Below, in pieces: positions 42,996-52,124 of a DNA stretch of 64,000 bases (within the stretch, counting starts at the first letter, position 1; every line of letters starts with the position of its first letter). Source of the DNA: Enterobacter sp. JUb54 (lineage in GTDB: Bacteria; Pseudomonadota; Gammaproteobacteria; Enterobacterales; Enterobacteriaceae); contig NZ_CP060418.1 of the NCBI RefSeq assembly GCF_014298075.1, forward strand, positions 1,426,001-1,490,000, in the 5' to 3' direction. Made by a program: the position numbers and the translations under genes. The notes under the pieces were generated by a model. The model was not told the DNA's origin. It saw only the letters and a list, made by a program, of their open reading frames with translations, and ran no database searches.

Positions 42996-44518
42996 AAATA
43001 CGCTCACAGGTCGGGATGGTGCTGAATCTCGACAAATGCATTGGCTGCCACACCTGTTCGGTCACCTGTAAAAACGTCTGGACCGGGCGCGAAGGGATGG
43101 AATACGCCTGGTTTAATAACGTCGAAACTAAACCCGGCATCGGCTATCCGAAAAACTGGGAAGACCAGGAAGAGTGGCAAGGCGGCTGGATCCGGGGGAT
43201 CACCGGCAAGCTGACCCCGCGCCTAGGCAACCGGGTGGGCGTGCTATCAAAAATCTTCGCCAACCCGCAACTACCGGGCATCGATGACTATTACGAACCC
43301 TTCACCTTCGATTACCAGCATCTGCACACCGCGCCGGAAAGTGAGCATCTGCCGACCGCCCGCCCGCGCTCGCTGATCAGCGGTAAACGAATGGACAAAA
43401 TCAGCTGGGGGCCAAACTGGGAGGAGCTGCTGGGCGGCGAATTTGAAAAACGCGCCCACGACCGCAACTTCGAGGCGATGCAGAAAGAGATGTACGGCCA
43501 GTTTGAAAACACCTTCATGATGTATCTGCCGCGCCTGTGCGAACACTGCCTCAACCCGAGCTGCGTCGCCACCTGTCCGAGCGGCGCCATCTATAAGCGT
43601 GAAGAAGATGGCATTGTGCTGATCGATCAGGATAAATGCCGCGGCTGGCGCATGTGCATCAGCGGTTGTCCGTACAAGAAAATCTACTTTAACTGGAAAA
43701 GCGGCAAATCTGAGAAGTGCATCTTCTGCTATCCGCGCATCGAGTCCGGCCAGCCGACGGTCTGCTCAGAAACCTGCGTCGGGCGCATTCGCTACCTCGG
43801 CGTCCTGCTGTATGACGCCGACCGGATTGAGGAAGCGGCCAGCACCGAGCATGAAACCGATCTCTATGAACGTCAGTGCGATGTGTTCCTCGATCCGCAC
43901 GATCCGGCGGTGATTGAAGAAGCGCTGAAACAGGGCATTGCGCACAACGTGATCGAAGCGGCGCAGAAGTCTCCGGTGTATAAACTGGCGATGGACTGGA
44001 AGCTGGCGCTGCCGCTGCACCCGGAATACCGCACCCTGCCGATGGTCTGGTACGTGCCGCCGCTGTCGCCGATCCAGTCGGTCGCCGATGCCGGCGGTCT
44101 GCCGAATAAAGGCACAATTCTGCCGGCGGTGGAGAGCCTGCGTATTCCGGTGCAGTACCTGGCGAACCTGCTGAGCGCCGGCGATACCGGCCCGGTGCTG
44201 CGCGCCCTGAAACGCATGATGGCGATGCGCCACTATAAACGCTCCCAGACCGTCGAAGGGGTCACCGATACCCGGGCGATCGAAGAAGTGGGGTTAAGCG
44301 TCGAGCAGGTTGAAGAGATGTACCGCTATCTGGCTATCGCCAACTATGAAGACCGGTTTGTGATCCCCACCAGCCACCGTGAAATGGCGGAAGATGCCTT
44401 CCCGGAACGTAACGGCTGCGGTTTTACTTTCGGTGACGGTTGCCACGGCTCGGATACCAAATTCAACCTGTTCAACAGCCAGCGTATCGATGCGATCAAC
44501 ATTGGGGAGAAAGACTAA
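42992..44518 (+). CDS. narY: Nitrate reductase Z beta subunit NarY
   Basis: A 508-residue iron-sulfur subunit with the clusters CIGCHTCSVTC, CEHCLNPSCVATC, CRGWRMCISGC (Trp in place of a Cys, giving the 3Fe-4S centre) and CIFCYPR...CSETC. It carries electrons from NarV to NarZ. The start overlaps the narZ stop (ATGA). Confidence 0.96.
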   Translation: MKIRSQVGMVLNLDKCIGCHTCSVTCKNVWTGREGMEYAWFNNVETKPGIGYPKNWEDQEEWQGGWIRGITGKLTPRLGNRVGVLSKIFANPQLPGIDDYYEPFTFDYQHLHTAPESEHLPTARPRSLISGKRMDKISWGPNWEELLGGEFEKRAHDRNFEAMQKEMYGQFENTFMMYLPRLCEHCLNPSCVATCPSGAIYKREEDGIVLIDQDKCRGWRMCISGCPYKKIYFNWKSGKSEKCIFCYPRIESGQPTVCSETCVGRIRYLGVLLYDADRIEEAASTEHETDLYERQCDVFLDPHDPAVIEEALKQGIAHNVIEAAQKSPVYKLAMDWKLALPLHPEYRTLPMVWYVPPLSPIQSVADAGGLPNKGTILPAVESLRIPVQYLANLLSAGDTGPVLRALKRMMAMRHYKRSQTVEGVTDTRAIEEVGLSVEQVEEMYRYLAIANYEDRFVIPTSHREMAEDAFPERNGCGFTFGDGCHGSDTKFNLFNSQRIDAINIGEKD

Positions 44519-45213
44519 TGCGGATCCTTAATGTCATCGGGCTGCTGCTGGAGTACCCGGACGCCCTGCTGTGGGACAACCGCGAGGAGGCGCTGGCGTT
44601 GGTCGGCGCCGATGCGCCGGCGCTGCTGCCGTTTGCCGCCCCGCTGCTGGCCGCGCCGCTGCTCGACCGCCAGGCCGAATGGTGCGAGGTGTTCGAGCGC
44701 GGGCGCGCCACCTCACTGCTGCTGTTCGAACATGTGCATGCGGAATCCCGCGACCGCGGCCAGGCGATGGTCAATCTGATGAACCAGTACGAGCAGGCCG
44801 GTCTGCAGCTCGACTGCCGGGAGCTGCCGGACCATCTGCCGCTCTATCTCGAGTACCTCAGCACGCTCGAGACGGACGCGGCCAGGGAGGGATTGCAAAA
44901 CGTCGCGCCGATCCTTGCCCTGCTGGGCGGCCGTCTGAAACAACGACAATGCGATTACTATCAACTGTTTGACACGCTGCTGGCGCTGGCCGGCAGCCCC
45001 CTCAATAGTGACAGTGTCACGAAACAGGTGGCAGGCGAGCAACGCGATGACACCCGCCAGGCGCTGGATGCCGTGTGGGAAGAGGAGCAGGTGAAGTTTA
45101 TCGAAGATAACGCCACCGCCTGCGACAGCTCGCCGATGCAACATTATCAACGACGCTTTAGCCAGGACGTCGCGCCGCAGTACGTTGACGTCCGTGCCGG
45201 AGGCCCGAAATGA
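44518..45213 (+). CDS. narW: Nitrate reductase Z assembly chaperone NarW
   Basis: A 231-residue NarJ-type chaperone ([52 protein letters not shown]). It is needed for cofactor loading of NarZ and is not part of the final complex. The ATG at 44518 shares one base with the narY TAA. Confidence 0.94.
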   Translation: MRILNVIGLLLEYPDALLWDNREEALALVGADAPALLPFAAPLLAAPLLDRQAEWCEVFERGRATSLLLFEHVHAESRDRGQAMVNLMNQYEQAGLQLDCRELPDHLPLYLEYLSTLETDAAREGLQNVAPILALLGGRLKQRQCDYYQLFDTLLALAGSPLNSDSVTKQVAGEQRDDTRQALDAVWEEEQVKFIEDNATACDSSPMQHYQRRFSQDVAPQYVDVRAGGPK

Positions 45214-45890
45214 TACAGTACCTGAACCTCTTCTTTTACGACATCTACCCCTACGTGTGCGGGACGGTGTTTCTCATCGGCAGCTGGCTGCGCTATGACT
45301 ACGGGCAGTACAGCTGGCGCGCCTCCTCCAGCCAGATGCTCGACAAACGCGGGATGGTGCTGTGGTCGAATCTGTTCCACATCGGCATTCTGGGGATATT
45401 CTTCGGTCACCTCTTCGGCATGCTGACCCCGCACTGGGTCTACTCGTGGTTCCTGCCGATGTCGCAGAAACAGCTGATGGCGATGATCCTCGGCGGCATC
45501 TGCGGCGTGCTGACGCTGGTGGGCGGCGCGGGGCTGTTGATTCGTCGGCTGACCAACCCGCGCATTCGCGCCACTTCATCGACGGCGGACATTGTGATCC
45601 TCAGCATTTTGCTGATTCAGTGCATTCTGGGGTTAACCACCATTCCCTTCTCGGCCCAGCACCCTGACGGCAGCGAGATGTTAAAGCTGGTGGACTGGGC
45701 CCAGGCGGTGGTGACCTTCCACGGCGGCGCCTCGGCGCATCTTGATGGCGTGGCGTTTATCTACCGCGTCCACCTGGTGCTCGGGATGACCATTTTCCTA
45801 ATCTTCCCCTTCACCCGCCTGGTGCACGTCTGGAGCGCACCGATCGAATATTTAACCCGCCGCTATCAGCTGGTGCGATCCCGGCGCTGA
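45210..45890 (+). CDS. narV: Nitrate reductase Z gamma subunit NarV
   Basis: A 226-residue dihaem cytochrome b with five helices. Haem-ligand histidines are in [16 protein letters not shown] and in [14 protein letters not shown]...RLVHVWS. It oxidises quinol and passes electrons to NarY. It overlaps narW by four bases and ends the operon before a terminator. Confidence 0.95.
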   Translation: MIQYLNLFFYDIYPYVCGTVFLIGSWLRYDYGQYSWRASSSQMLDKRGMVLWSNLFHIGILGIFFGHLFGMLTPHWVYSWFLPMSQKQLMAMILGGICGVLTLVGGAGLLIRRLTNPRIRATSSTADIVILSILLIQCILGLTTIPFSAQHPDGSEMLKLVDWAQAVVTFHGGASAHLDGVAFIYRVHLVLGMTIFLIFPFTRLVHVWSAPIEYLTRRYQLVRSRR

Positions 45891-45927
45891 GGGGCTAACC
45901 CTATAGCTGGTACTCCTTGTTAAAAGC

Positions 45928-45965
45928 AAACGCCCGGCTTCCGGTTCAGGAGTCGGGCGTTTTTA
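45928..45965 (+). terminator. Rho-independent terminator after narV
   Basis: AAACGCCCGGCT...AGTCGGGCGTTTTTAT: 11-base stem with one mismatch and a T-run. Confidence 0.85.
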
Positions 45966-46082
45966 TTGCACCGGCGGTATCTGTCGCCAATCCTCGCCAT
46001 GTTTTATACTCGCCTCTCATGATTGTCATATTTGCCTTAACACCATGACGCCAACGGAAGAGACGTTTCCAGTGAGGGAACC

Positions 46083-46349
46083 ATGAATAAATATGTCATT
46101 TTTATCAGCACCAGCGGTGGCAAAGCGTTTCCAAAAGAACAAGTGACCCGTGCATTTATTAAAGAGATGAAGCAAAAAGGGTTTAGAAAACATCATATTG
46201 AAGTGGATGCAGAGAACGAAGTCCAGGCCGTTAAGGCGTTAAATCAATTTAATGATGAGTATATGCAGGAAGTAAAAGACTATACCGGCAACATTATATT
46301 TGTCGGCATCATCGCCATGTTCGGCTTTATTGTTTGGTTTTTTACATAA
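46083..46349 (+). CDS. Small membrane-anchored protein, function unknown
   Basis: An 88-residue protein. Residues 1-66 are charged and look like a small alpha/beta domain (MNKYVIFISTSGGKAFPKEQVTR, then VQAVKALNQFNDEYM); residues 67-87 form one hydrophobic helix (NIIFVGIIAMFGFIVWFF). Codon use is more AT-rich than its neighbours, suggesting recent arrival. GAGGGAACC precedes the ATG. I do not recognise the family. Confidence 0.65.
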   Translation: MNKYVIFISTSGGKAFPKEQVTRAFIKEMKQKGFRKHHIEVDAENEVQAVKALNQFNDEYMQEVKDYTGNIIFVGIIAMFGFIVWFFT

Positions 46350-46403
46350 ATATAGTGAATGAAATAGCCGGGTTAATAACAATGTGAGTAACAGCCCGGC
46401 TTA

Positions 46404-47321
46404 TTAGCGTTTTGGCTGCCACGGCGCAGCGTCCGTCGGCGGCAGATGCAGCGCAAAGCAGTCAATAATGGTATCAAGCAGCAGCTTTGCCGGTGCAGTA
46501 AGGCGACGTTCATCGCCATATAGCCCGACGCCAATATCTCCCGCTTCGGGCAGCGTTGTGGCCTTAATGACCTGCAGCGTCGCCGGCATGCCGATGGTGG
46601 TACGTAGCGCGACCCCTAACCCGGCAGAGGCGGCGGCCCAGATACCGTTCAGGCTGCGGCTGGTAAACGCAATACGCCAGGGAATACCGGCGTTATCTAA
46701 TGCCGTTGTGGCGGCGGTACGCATCACACAGGGCGCTTCAAACGCCAGCAGCGGCAACGGCTGGTTTTTGGCGAGATACGTGGCGATGTCGAACTCTGGC
46801 GCCGCGATCCAGCGCAGCTGCGCCCTTCCCAGCGCCCGGTCAAAAGCCGGTTGCTCGCGCCCTTCCCAGCTCAGCGCCAGGTCAAGCTCCTGGTGCAGCA
46901 TCGCCTCTCGCAGCGGCGCGTTGCGGGTCACGGTCACGGCAATTTCAACCTCCGGACAGGACCGGGCAAACTGCCCGAGGATCGCCGGCAGGAGCACCTC
47001 GCCAAAATCCTCCTGCAACCCGAGACGCACCTCGCCGCTCACCCCTCTGGCCTGCAACGCGGTACAGGCCTCGTCATTGAGACTAAGCATGCGTCGCGCA
47101 TAACCCAGCATGATTTCGCCTTCAGGCGTCAATGCCAGATGACGGCCCGCCTTCTGCACCAGCGCCATGCCGGTCTGCTGCTCCAGTTTTTTCAGCTGCG
47201 CGCTGACTGCCGAGGTTGAACGTCCGAGGCGCTCCGCCGCCAGGGCAAAACTCCCCAACTCCATCCCGGTGACAAAAGCACGCAGCGCATCGGCATCCAG
47301 GGTCAGTGGTCTTCTGGCCAT
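46404..47321 (-). CDS. LysR family regulator
   Basis: A 305-residue LysR-type regulator. The helix-turn-helix is at residues about 18-40 (GSFALAAERLGRSTSAVSAQLKKLEQQ). The effector domain runs about 90-300. It is divergent from a two-gene unit (CMD protein, tautomerase), which it likely controls. Start at 47321; TTG 47327 is an alternative. Confidence 0.88.
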   Translation of the reverse strand: MARRPLTLDADALRAFVTGMELGSFALAAERLGRSTSAVSAQLKKLEQQTGMALVQKAGRHLALTPEGEIMLGYARRMLSLNDEACTALQARGVSGEVRLGLQEDFGEVLLPAILGQFARSCPEVEIAVTVTRNAPLREAMLHQELDLALSWEGREQPAFDRALGRAQLRWIAAPEFDIATYLAKNQPLPLLAFEAPCVMRTAATTALDNAGIPWRIAFTSRSLNGIWAAASAGLGVALRTTIGMPATLQVIKATTLPEAGDIGVGLYGDERRLTAPAKLLLDTIIDCFALHLPPTDAAPWQPKR

Positions 47322-47362
47322 TATCAATCATCCCGTTTTTCAGGACTATTTGTCATGAATTA

Positions 47363-47384
47363 TATGATTATCAAAACAATCATA
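47363..47384. promoter_or_regulatory. Putative LysR box
   Basis: TATGATT-N8-AATCATA, a perfect 7-base inverted repeat of the T-N11-A kind between the divergent regulator and the CMD gene. Confidence 0.55.
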
Positions 47385-47436
47385 ACCGGATATCGTCTCT
47401 GTGACACCCCACTAATTTCACAATAAGGGCAAAAAC

Positions 47437-47751
47437 ATGAGTAACGGTCATCTGACACGGGAAAACCTCGCACAACTGGCGCCAAAACTGGCCTCGCTGA
47501 GCGAAGAGGTGCTGTTTAACGATATCTGGCAGCGTCCGGAACTCTCTGCGCGCGACAGAAGTTTGATTACCCTTAGCGCGCTGGTTGCCCTGTATCGCCC
47601 GGAACAGCTCGGCTGGCACCTGCAGTTCGCTGAAAAAAACGGCGTCACCCAAAGCGAAATCACCGAGCTAATGACCCACCTGGCGTTTTATGCCGGCTGG
47701 CCTGCTGCGGTGTCGGCATTAAACGTATTGCACCAGCTCAACGCGGAATAA
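47437..47751 (+). CDS. Carboxymuconolactone decarboxylase (CMD) family protein
   Basis: A 104-residue CMD-fold protein (PELSARDRSLITLSALVALYRPEQLGWHLQFAEKNGVTQSEITELM). It has no cysteine pair, so it resembles decarboxylase-type rather than AhpD-type members. The exact reaction is unknown. It is followed after ten bases by a tautomerase gene. Confidence 0.85.
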   Translation: MSNGHLTRENLAQLAPKLASLSEEVLFNDIWQRPELSARDRSLITLSALVALYRPEQLGWHLQFAEKNGVTQSEITELMTHLAFYAGWPAAVSALNVLHQLNAE

Positions 47752-47761
47752 GGAGACGACG

Positions 47762-48172
47762 ATGCCCGTAACCCGCATTGCGATTTCAGAGCAACGTTTC
47801 GCCCCCTGGCACGCCGCGATTAGCACCGCGTTACAGCAGGCGCTGGAAGACCATTTTTCGGTCCCGGCCGGTGACTGCTTTCAGCTGTTCGATTGCTACC
47901 GTTCAGGGCAGCGGATAGTTAACCCGCACTATCTCTGCACGGCTGAAGCCGGGCGCAGCGATGATTTCCTGCTGTTTCAGATAACCGCCGGTAAGCCGCG
48001 CAGCCCTCTGCAAAAGCAGCGTTTTTATCAGGATTTAGTGACGCGACTTGAACAGTCGCTGGGCATCAGTCCGCACGAGGTGATGGTGGTGATCGGCTTT
48101 ACCGAGCCGGAAGACTGGTCGTTCAGCGGCGGCAAGATGTTCTGTTTAACGGATGTCCCGGTTACGCGGTGA
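47762..48172 (+). CDS. Tautomerase family protein
   Basis: A 136-residue protein starting MPVTRIAISEQRF, leaving Pro1 as the expected catalytic base after Met removal. It is longer than 4-oxalocrotonate tautomerase and may be a fused double unit. AAGGAGACGACG precedes the ATG. Co-transcription with the CMD gene suggests a small modification pathway for an organic acid. Confidence 0.75.
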   Translation: MPVTRIAISEQRFAPWHAAISTALQQALEDHFSVPAGDCFQLFDCYRSGQRIVNPHYLCTAEAGRSDDFLLFQITAGKPRSPLQKQRFYQDLVTRLEQSLGISPHEVMVVIGFTEPEDWSFSGGKMFCLTDVPVTR

Positions 48173-48217
48173 CGACGGATGCGGGCCGGAGAACGTCGTT
48201 TCCGGCCCTTGAGCGCC

Positions 48218-49063
48218 CTACTTACCGGCTTCCGGATGGGTATCAAACGCCGCCATCACCGCTGCCAGTTCCGCTTCGCTGAAACCATATTTGGCATCAT
48301 CGACGCCGAGGCCGAAACGGGACTGCAGCGCGGCATACAGCGCCGGAACGTCCGGGAAGTCAATCTTCTCAACCACATGGTGCTTATCCCAGTGGGTGAA
48401 GTGGAAGTTAGTTAAAGTCATTTTGCCGCCGTCCGGCAGATGGCGGCACATCAGCAGATGGTGGCGGAAATGCGACTGCGGCCAGTGGGCCGACCAGAAA
48501 TTGCCCATCACATAGTCGGAGGCGTACTGGTGACCGAGGTCAAAGTGGTACATCGACTGCCAGTGGCCGTGGTGGCTGAACTGCAGCGTCCAGGCCTCTC
48601 CCTCACACAGCAGGCGATACTCACCGTGCGGGGTGGCTTGCTCGACATCCGCCAGCAGGCGAATCGGTGCGGTCAGCGTCTGCCCGCCGAAACCGACATC
48701 GGCGATCCAGCGTTCGCCCTCCACTTCTACCAGCAGCAAACGATGGGTACGCGGCGGCATCTGCGGCGGATTCGCCAGCACCACTCTTCCCAACAGGCTG
48801 CGGACTTTAAAGCCCAGCTCGCGCAGCGCTCTTTCCAGCAGACCGTTTTGCTCGAAGCAGTAGCCGCCACGCTGACCGTTCACCAGCTTCTCTTCCAGCG
48901 TGCGATCGTCAAGGTGGATCTCCCGGGGCAACAGCACATCCAGATTTTCAAACGGGATGGCGCTGTTGTGGTGAATATGCAGGTCGCGCAAGGTGTCGAT
49001 AGAAACATCAGGGGTTCCCGTCCAGCCCAGACGGGAAAAATAGGCGCTTAAAAATGGACTCAT
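48218..49063 (-). CDS. nhoA: Arylamine N-acetyltransferase NhoA
   Basis: A 281-residue enzyme that moves acetyl from acetyl-CoA to arylamines and N-hydroxyarylamines. The catalytic triad is Cys69 (GGYCFEQNG), His107 (RTHRLLL) and Asp122 (IADVGFGGQ), at the same positions as in E. coli NhoA. The C-terminus AAFDTHPEAGK is identical. GGAGG lies six bases before the ATG at 49063. Confidence 0.96.
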   Translation of the reverse strand: MSPFLSAYFSRLGWTGTPDVSIDTLRDLHIHHNSAIPFENLDVLLPREIHLDDRTLEEKLVNGQRGGYCFEQNGLLERALRELGFKVRSLLGRVVLANPPQMPPRTHRLLLVEVEGERWIADVGFGGQTLTAPIRLLADVEQATPHGEYRLLCEGEAWTLQFSHHGHWQSMYHFDLGHQYASDYVMGNFWSAHWPQSHFRHHLLMCRHLPDGGKMTLTNFHFTHWDKHHVVEKIDFPDVPALYAALQSRFGLGVDDAKYGFSEAELAAVMAAFDTHPEAGK

Positions 49064-49139
49064 CAATGCCTCCAGCAATCGGTGTCCGACATTTATAGCC
49101 TATTTTTGCCGTTTGACCGTCTATTTTGTGCGGTCGTAT

Positions 49140-50792
49140 TTATTCGCGTGTGCTCCGCTGCATTAACGCCAACGCGCTGAGCATCAATACCAGCCCGGTC
49201 AACAGCGTCAGCGAGGCCATCGCCATTCCCTGCCCGACCGAGCCCTGCTCAAACTGGCGCCAGATAAACACCGCTACGGTCTGGGTACCGGCCGGTGCCA
49301 GCAGCAGCGAGGTCACCAGCTCGCGCGAGGCCACCGCAAACACCATCAGCATGGCGGCCAGCAGCGCCGGAAACACCAGCGGCAGGACGATTAAACGCAG
49401 CGCCTGCAGAGGCGTGGCGCCGTGTACCCGCGCTGCCGGTTCGAGGTTGGTGCCGAGCTGGCGCAGTGCGCTGCCGACATAGCGCACCGGCCACGGCAAC
49501 AGCAGGCAGCAATAGGAGAGCAGCAGCATAAACCAGCTGTTATAGGGCGAAACCGGCCAGAACGGCTGGTTCCACAGCAGAATCAACCCCACGCCCACCA
49601 CCACCCCCGGGAGCGCCGCCGGCATCAACGATAAGGCATCGACCAGGGCGCTGCCCTTGATTTTCTGCACCAGCACCAGCCAGGCCGCCAGCAGTCCGAT
49701 CAGCCCGACAATCAATGCCGACGCCAGCGCCAGCGACAGGCTGGTCCCCAACGCCGACAGCGCATCGCCCTGCTGGGCAAACAGCGCGGTAAAATGACGC
49801 AAGGTAAAATTATCGCTGTGAATACCGCCGGATAATGTGCCCATCAGGCTGGTCAGCACCATCGAGGCCCCCGGCAGCACCACCGCCAGCCCGCCAACGC
49901 CGGCCATCAGCAGTACCGCCGGCGTCGCCAGCCAGCCGAGGCTGGCACCGCTGTTCTCTCCCGGCTTGCCGGTCACGCTGGTGACCTCTGTATCGCCCGT
50001 AAGCCGCTTTTGCAGCCACCAGGCCAGCAGCGCCACCGCGATCAGCAACAGCGACAGCAGCGAGGCGCCGGGTAAATCAATCGGCCAGTCGGCGAGTTTT
50101 TTCTCGATGCCGACGGTGAGCATCGTCAGCCCGGCCCGCGAGCCCAGCGCCGCCGGAACGCCGTACTCTTCAATTGCCAGAGTAAACGCCAGCAGCATCC
50201 CCGCCGCCAGCGCCGGCGAGAGCATCGGCAGCGTGATATGCCAGAAGGCCCGCCAGGCGCTGGCGCCATGCACGCGGGCCACCATCGCCAGCCGTTGACC
50301 GCTCGCCAGCAGGCTGCGGGAAACGGCGAAATAGACCACCGGGAAGATGTTAAAGGTCATCACCAGCACGATCCCGCTGCGGCTGAACAGCAGGTCGTTA
50401 AGATCCCAGCCCGTGAGCTGTTGCAGATAGCCGTTGCTTTGCAGCACCAGCATCCACGACAGGGCCGAAATATAGGGCGGCGTCAGAAACGGGATCAGGA
50501 ACAGCAGATCCCACAGGCGCGGCATCGGCAGCGTAAACAGACCGCGCAATACCCCCAGCGGCAGGCCAATCAGCACGCTTATCAGCGCCACGCCAGCGGC
50601 GACCCACAGGGTGCCGCCGAGCATCGACAGCAGCTGCGGTTCTTTGGCCAGCGTCGAAACGCCGCTCAATGCCCCGTCCAGCGAACCGGCGCTGAAGTGC
50701 GGAAATATCGCCTGCAGGACGATAAATAACAACGGTAACGCCACCAGCACCAGCAGCGCGGTCAGCGTAAACCCGGATATCAATGTTTGTTT
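49140..50792 (-). CDS. Ferric-iron-type ABC permease, fused double domain
   Basis: A 550-residue inner-membrane protein with two permease halves and about 12 helices. Two EAA loops are visible (ARVHGASAWRAFWHITLPML near residue 192 and ARVHGATPLQALRLIVLPLV near 478). This double form is typical of FbpB/SfuB-class permeases for iron(III) or phosphonates. GTG at 50792 is chosen because AGGAAC is upstream; the frame runs further to 50825 without a ribosome site. It belongs to the minus-strand unit ATPase - SBP - permease, but a 270-base repeat block separates it from the SBP gene. Confidence 0.88.
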   Translation of the reverse strand, partial: KQTLISGFTLTALLVLVALPLLFIVLQAIFPHFSAGSLDGALSGVSTLAKEPQLLSMLGGTLWVAAGVALISVLIGLPLGVLRGLFTLPMPRLWDLLFLIPFLTPPYISALSWMLVLQSNGYLQQLTGWDLNDLLFSRSGIVLVMTFNIFPVVYFAVSRSLLASGQRLAMVARVHGASAWRAFWHITLPMLSPALAAGMLLAFTLAIEEYGVPAALGSRAGLTMLTVGIEKKLADWPIDLPGASLLSLLLIAVALLAWWLQKRLTGDTEVTSVTGKPGENSGASLGWLATPAVLLMAGVGGLAVVLPGASMVLTSLMGTLSGGIHSDNFTLRHFTALFAQQGDALSALGTSLSLALASALIVGLIGLLAAWLVLVQKIKGSALVDALSLMPAALPGVVVGVGLILLWNQPFWPVSPYNSWFMLLLSYCCLLLPWPVRYVGSALRQLGTNLEPAARVHGATPLQALRLIVLPLVFPALLAAMLMVFAVASRELVTSLLLAPAGTQTVAVFIWRQFEQGSVGQGMAMASLTLLTGLVLMLSALALMQRSTRE

Positions 50793-50850
50793 CACGGCAT
50801 GTTCCTGGAAAATAATCGCCCGCAACCTATCGGCAGTTCTGTCGCCCGAT

Positions 50851-51120
50851 CCCCGGAGGCGCTGCGCTGACCAGGCTACGTCACTGATGGTCCGGTAGCC
50901 CGGACAGACGCGCCAGCGCCGCCTCCGGGAAATGTGCCGGCCCCGGTGGCGCTGCGCTGACCGGGCTACGTCGCTGATGATCCAGTAGCCCGGACAGGCG
51001 CATCAGCGCCGCCTCCGGGAAATGTGCCGGCCCCGGTGGCGCTGCGCTGACCGGGCTACGTCGCTGATAGTCCGGTAGCCCGGACAGGCGCGCCAGCGCC
51101 GCCTCCGGGAAATGTGCCAG
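50851..51120. repeat. Three exact-period 90-base BIME units (REP palindromes)
   Basis: Unit starts are at 50851, 50941 and 51031. Each has a REP (CCCCGGTGGCGCTGCGCTGA, then CCGGGCTACG) and its inverted partner (GTAGCCCGGACAGGCG, then CAGCGCCGCCTCCGGG) and ends AATGTGCC(A/G)G. Units 2 and 3 are nearly identical. The block sits inside an operon, between SBP and permease genes. Confidence 0.95.
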
Positions 51121-51155
51121 ACCGGATCCCCCGGATACGTTGGGGACACATCGGT

Positions 51156-52124
51156 TTACTGTGCGAACAGCGTATTGAATCGGGACAGCACCGCGCTACG
51201 TTCACTGCTGCCATCGCTGGTGGTCGGTAGGATCTTCAGCTCATTAAGCAGCGGGCGCCTGGCCTGGACATCGCTGCGCGCCGGCATCAGCCAGGCATCG
51301 GCAACCAGCGCCTGGCCTTCCGGCGACAGAACATAATCAACGAAGGCTTTGGCATCATCAGCATGCTGGCTGGTCTTGAGGATCATCATCGGACGCGGCG
51401 CAATCACCGTGCCGCTGGCGGGGAAAATCACCTTCAGGGATTCGCCCTGATGGATGTTGCCATAGGAGACATAATCCACCGCGCCGAATACCGCCGCTTT
51501 CGCCCCCTGCATCACCGGGGTAACCGCCTGAGCGTTCGGCCCGCTGACCACCATGCCGTTGCGCTTCAGATCGTCAAACAGCGCCCAGGCTTTATCGCCC
51601 ATGCCATTTTGTAACCCGATCAGCAAATCCAGCGATGCGCCGGAGAGCGCCGGGTCCGGCGTGGTCACTTTGTCCTTGAACGCCGCTTCGGTCAGGTCGC
51701 GCCACTCTTTCGGCTCCGGGGTCCCGCTTTTGGTATTCCAGACGATACCCAGCGCCGAGATCCCCTGCGCGACATAATCCGCCGTTTTCAGGTTCGCCGG
51801 CACCTTATCGGCATTGGCGCTCTGGTACGGCAGCAGCCAGCCGCGGTGATGTAAATCCTCGGCGGTATCCCAGGAGGCAGAGATCAGCACATCCGCCTGC
51901 GGGTTGGCCTGCTCGGCTTCCAGACGGGCCATCACCTTGCCGGTGGTGGCCTGGAAAATATTGACCTTCACTCCGGTTTTCTTCTCATAGCCGCTGGCAA
52001 GGTTCTTCGCCAGCGAGCCGGGACCGGCGGTGTATACGGTCAGCGCATGGGCGCTGGACATCATGGTGGCGGACAACAGCATCGCGAGCGCAGCTCCTTT
52101 CTTAATGGTCATAACAGTTTTCAT
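51156..52124 (-). CDS. ABC transporter substrate-binding protein, iron/phosphonate type
   Basis: A 322-residue periplasmic protein with a signal peptide (about 27 residues, cleavage after SSAHA) and a mature start LTVYTAGPGSLAKNLASGYEKKTGVKV, typical of the FbpA/AfuA/PhnS class. I cannot tell iron from another oxyanion or sugar-phosphate ligand: the paired tyrosines of FbpA are not clear. Its ATG overlaps the ATPase stop (ATGA, 52121-52124). AGGGGAAC precedes the start. Confidence 0.85.
   Translation of the reverse strand: MKTVMTIKKGAALAMLLSATMMSSAHALTVYTAGPGSLAKNLASGYEKKTGVKVNIFQATTGKVMARLEAEQANPQADVLISASWDTAEDLHHRGWLLPYQSANADKVPANLKTADYVAQGISALGIVWNTKSGTPEPKEWRDLTEAAFKDKVTTPDPALSGASLDLLIGLQNGMGDKAWALFDDLKRNGMVVSGPNAQAVTPVMQGAKAAVFGAVDYVSYGNIHQGESLKVIFPASGTVIAPRPMMILKTSQHADDAKAFVDYVLSPEGQALVADAWLMPARSDVQARRPLLNELKILPTTSDGSSERSAVLSRFNTLFAQ

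Noticed and set aside
50851-51120. A CRISPR array
   Set aside because: The period is regular, but the whole 90-base unit repeats with no variable spacers; the sequence is REP/BIME.
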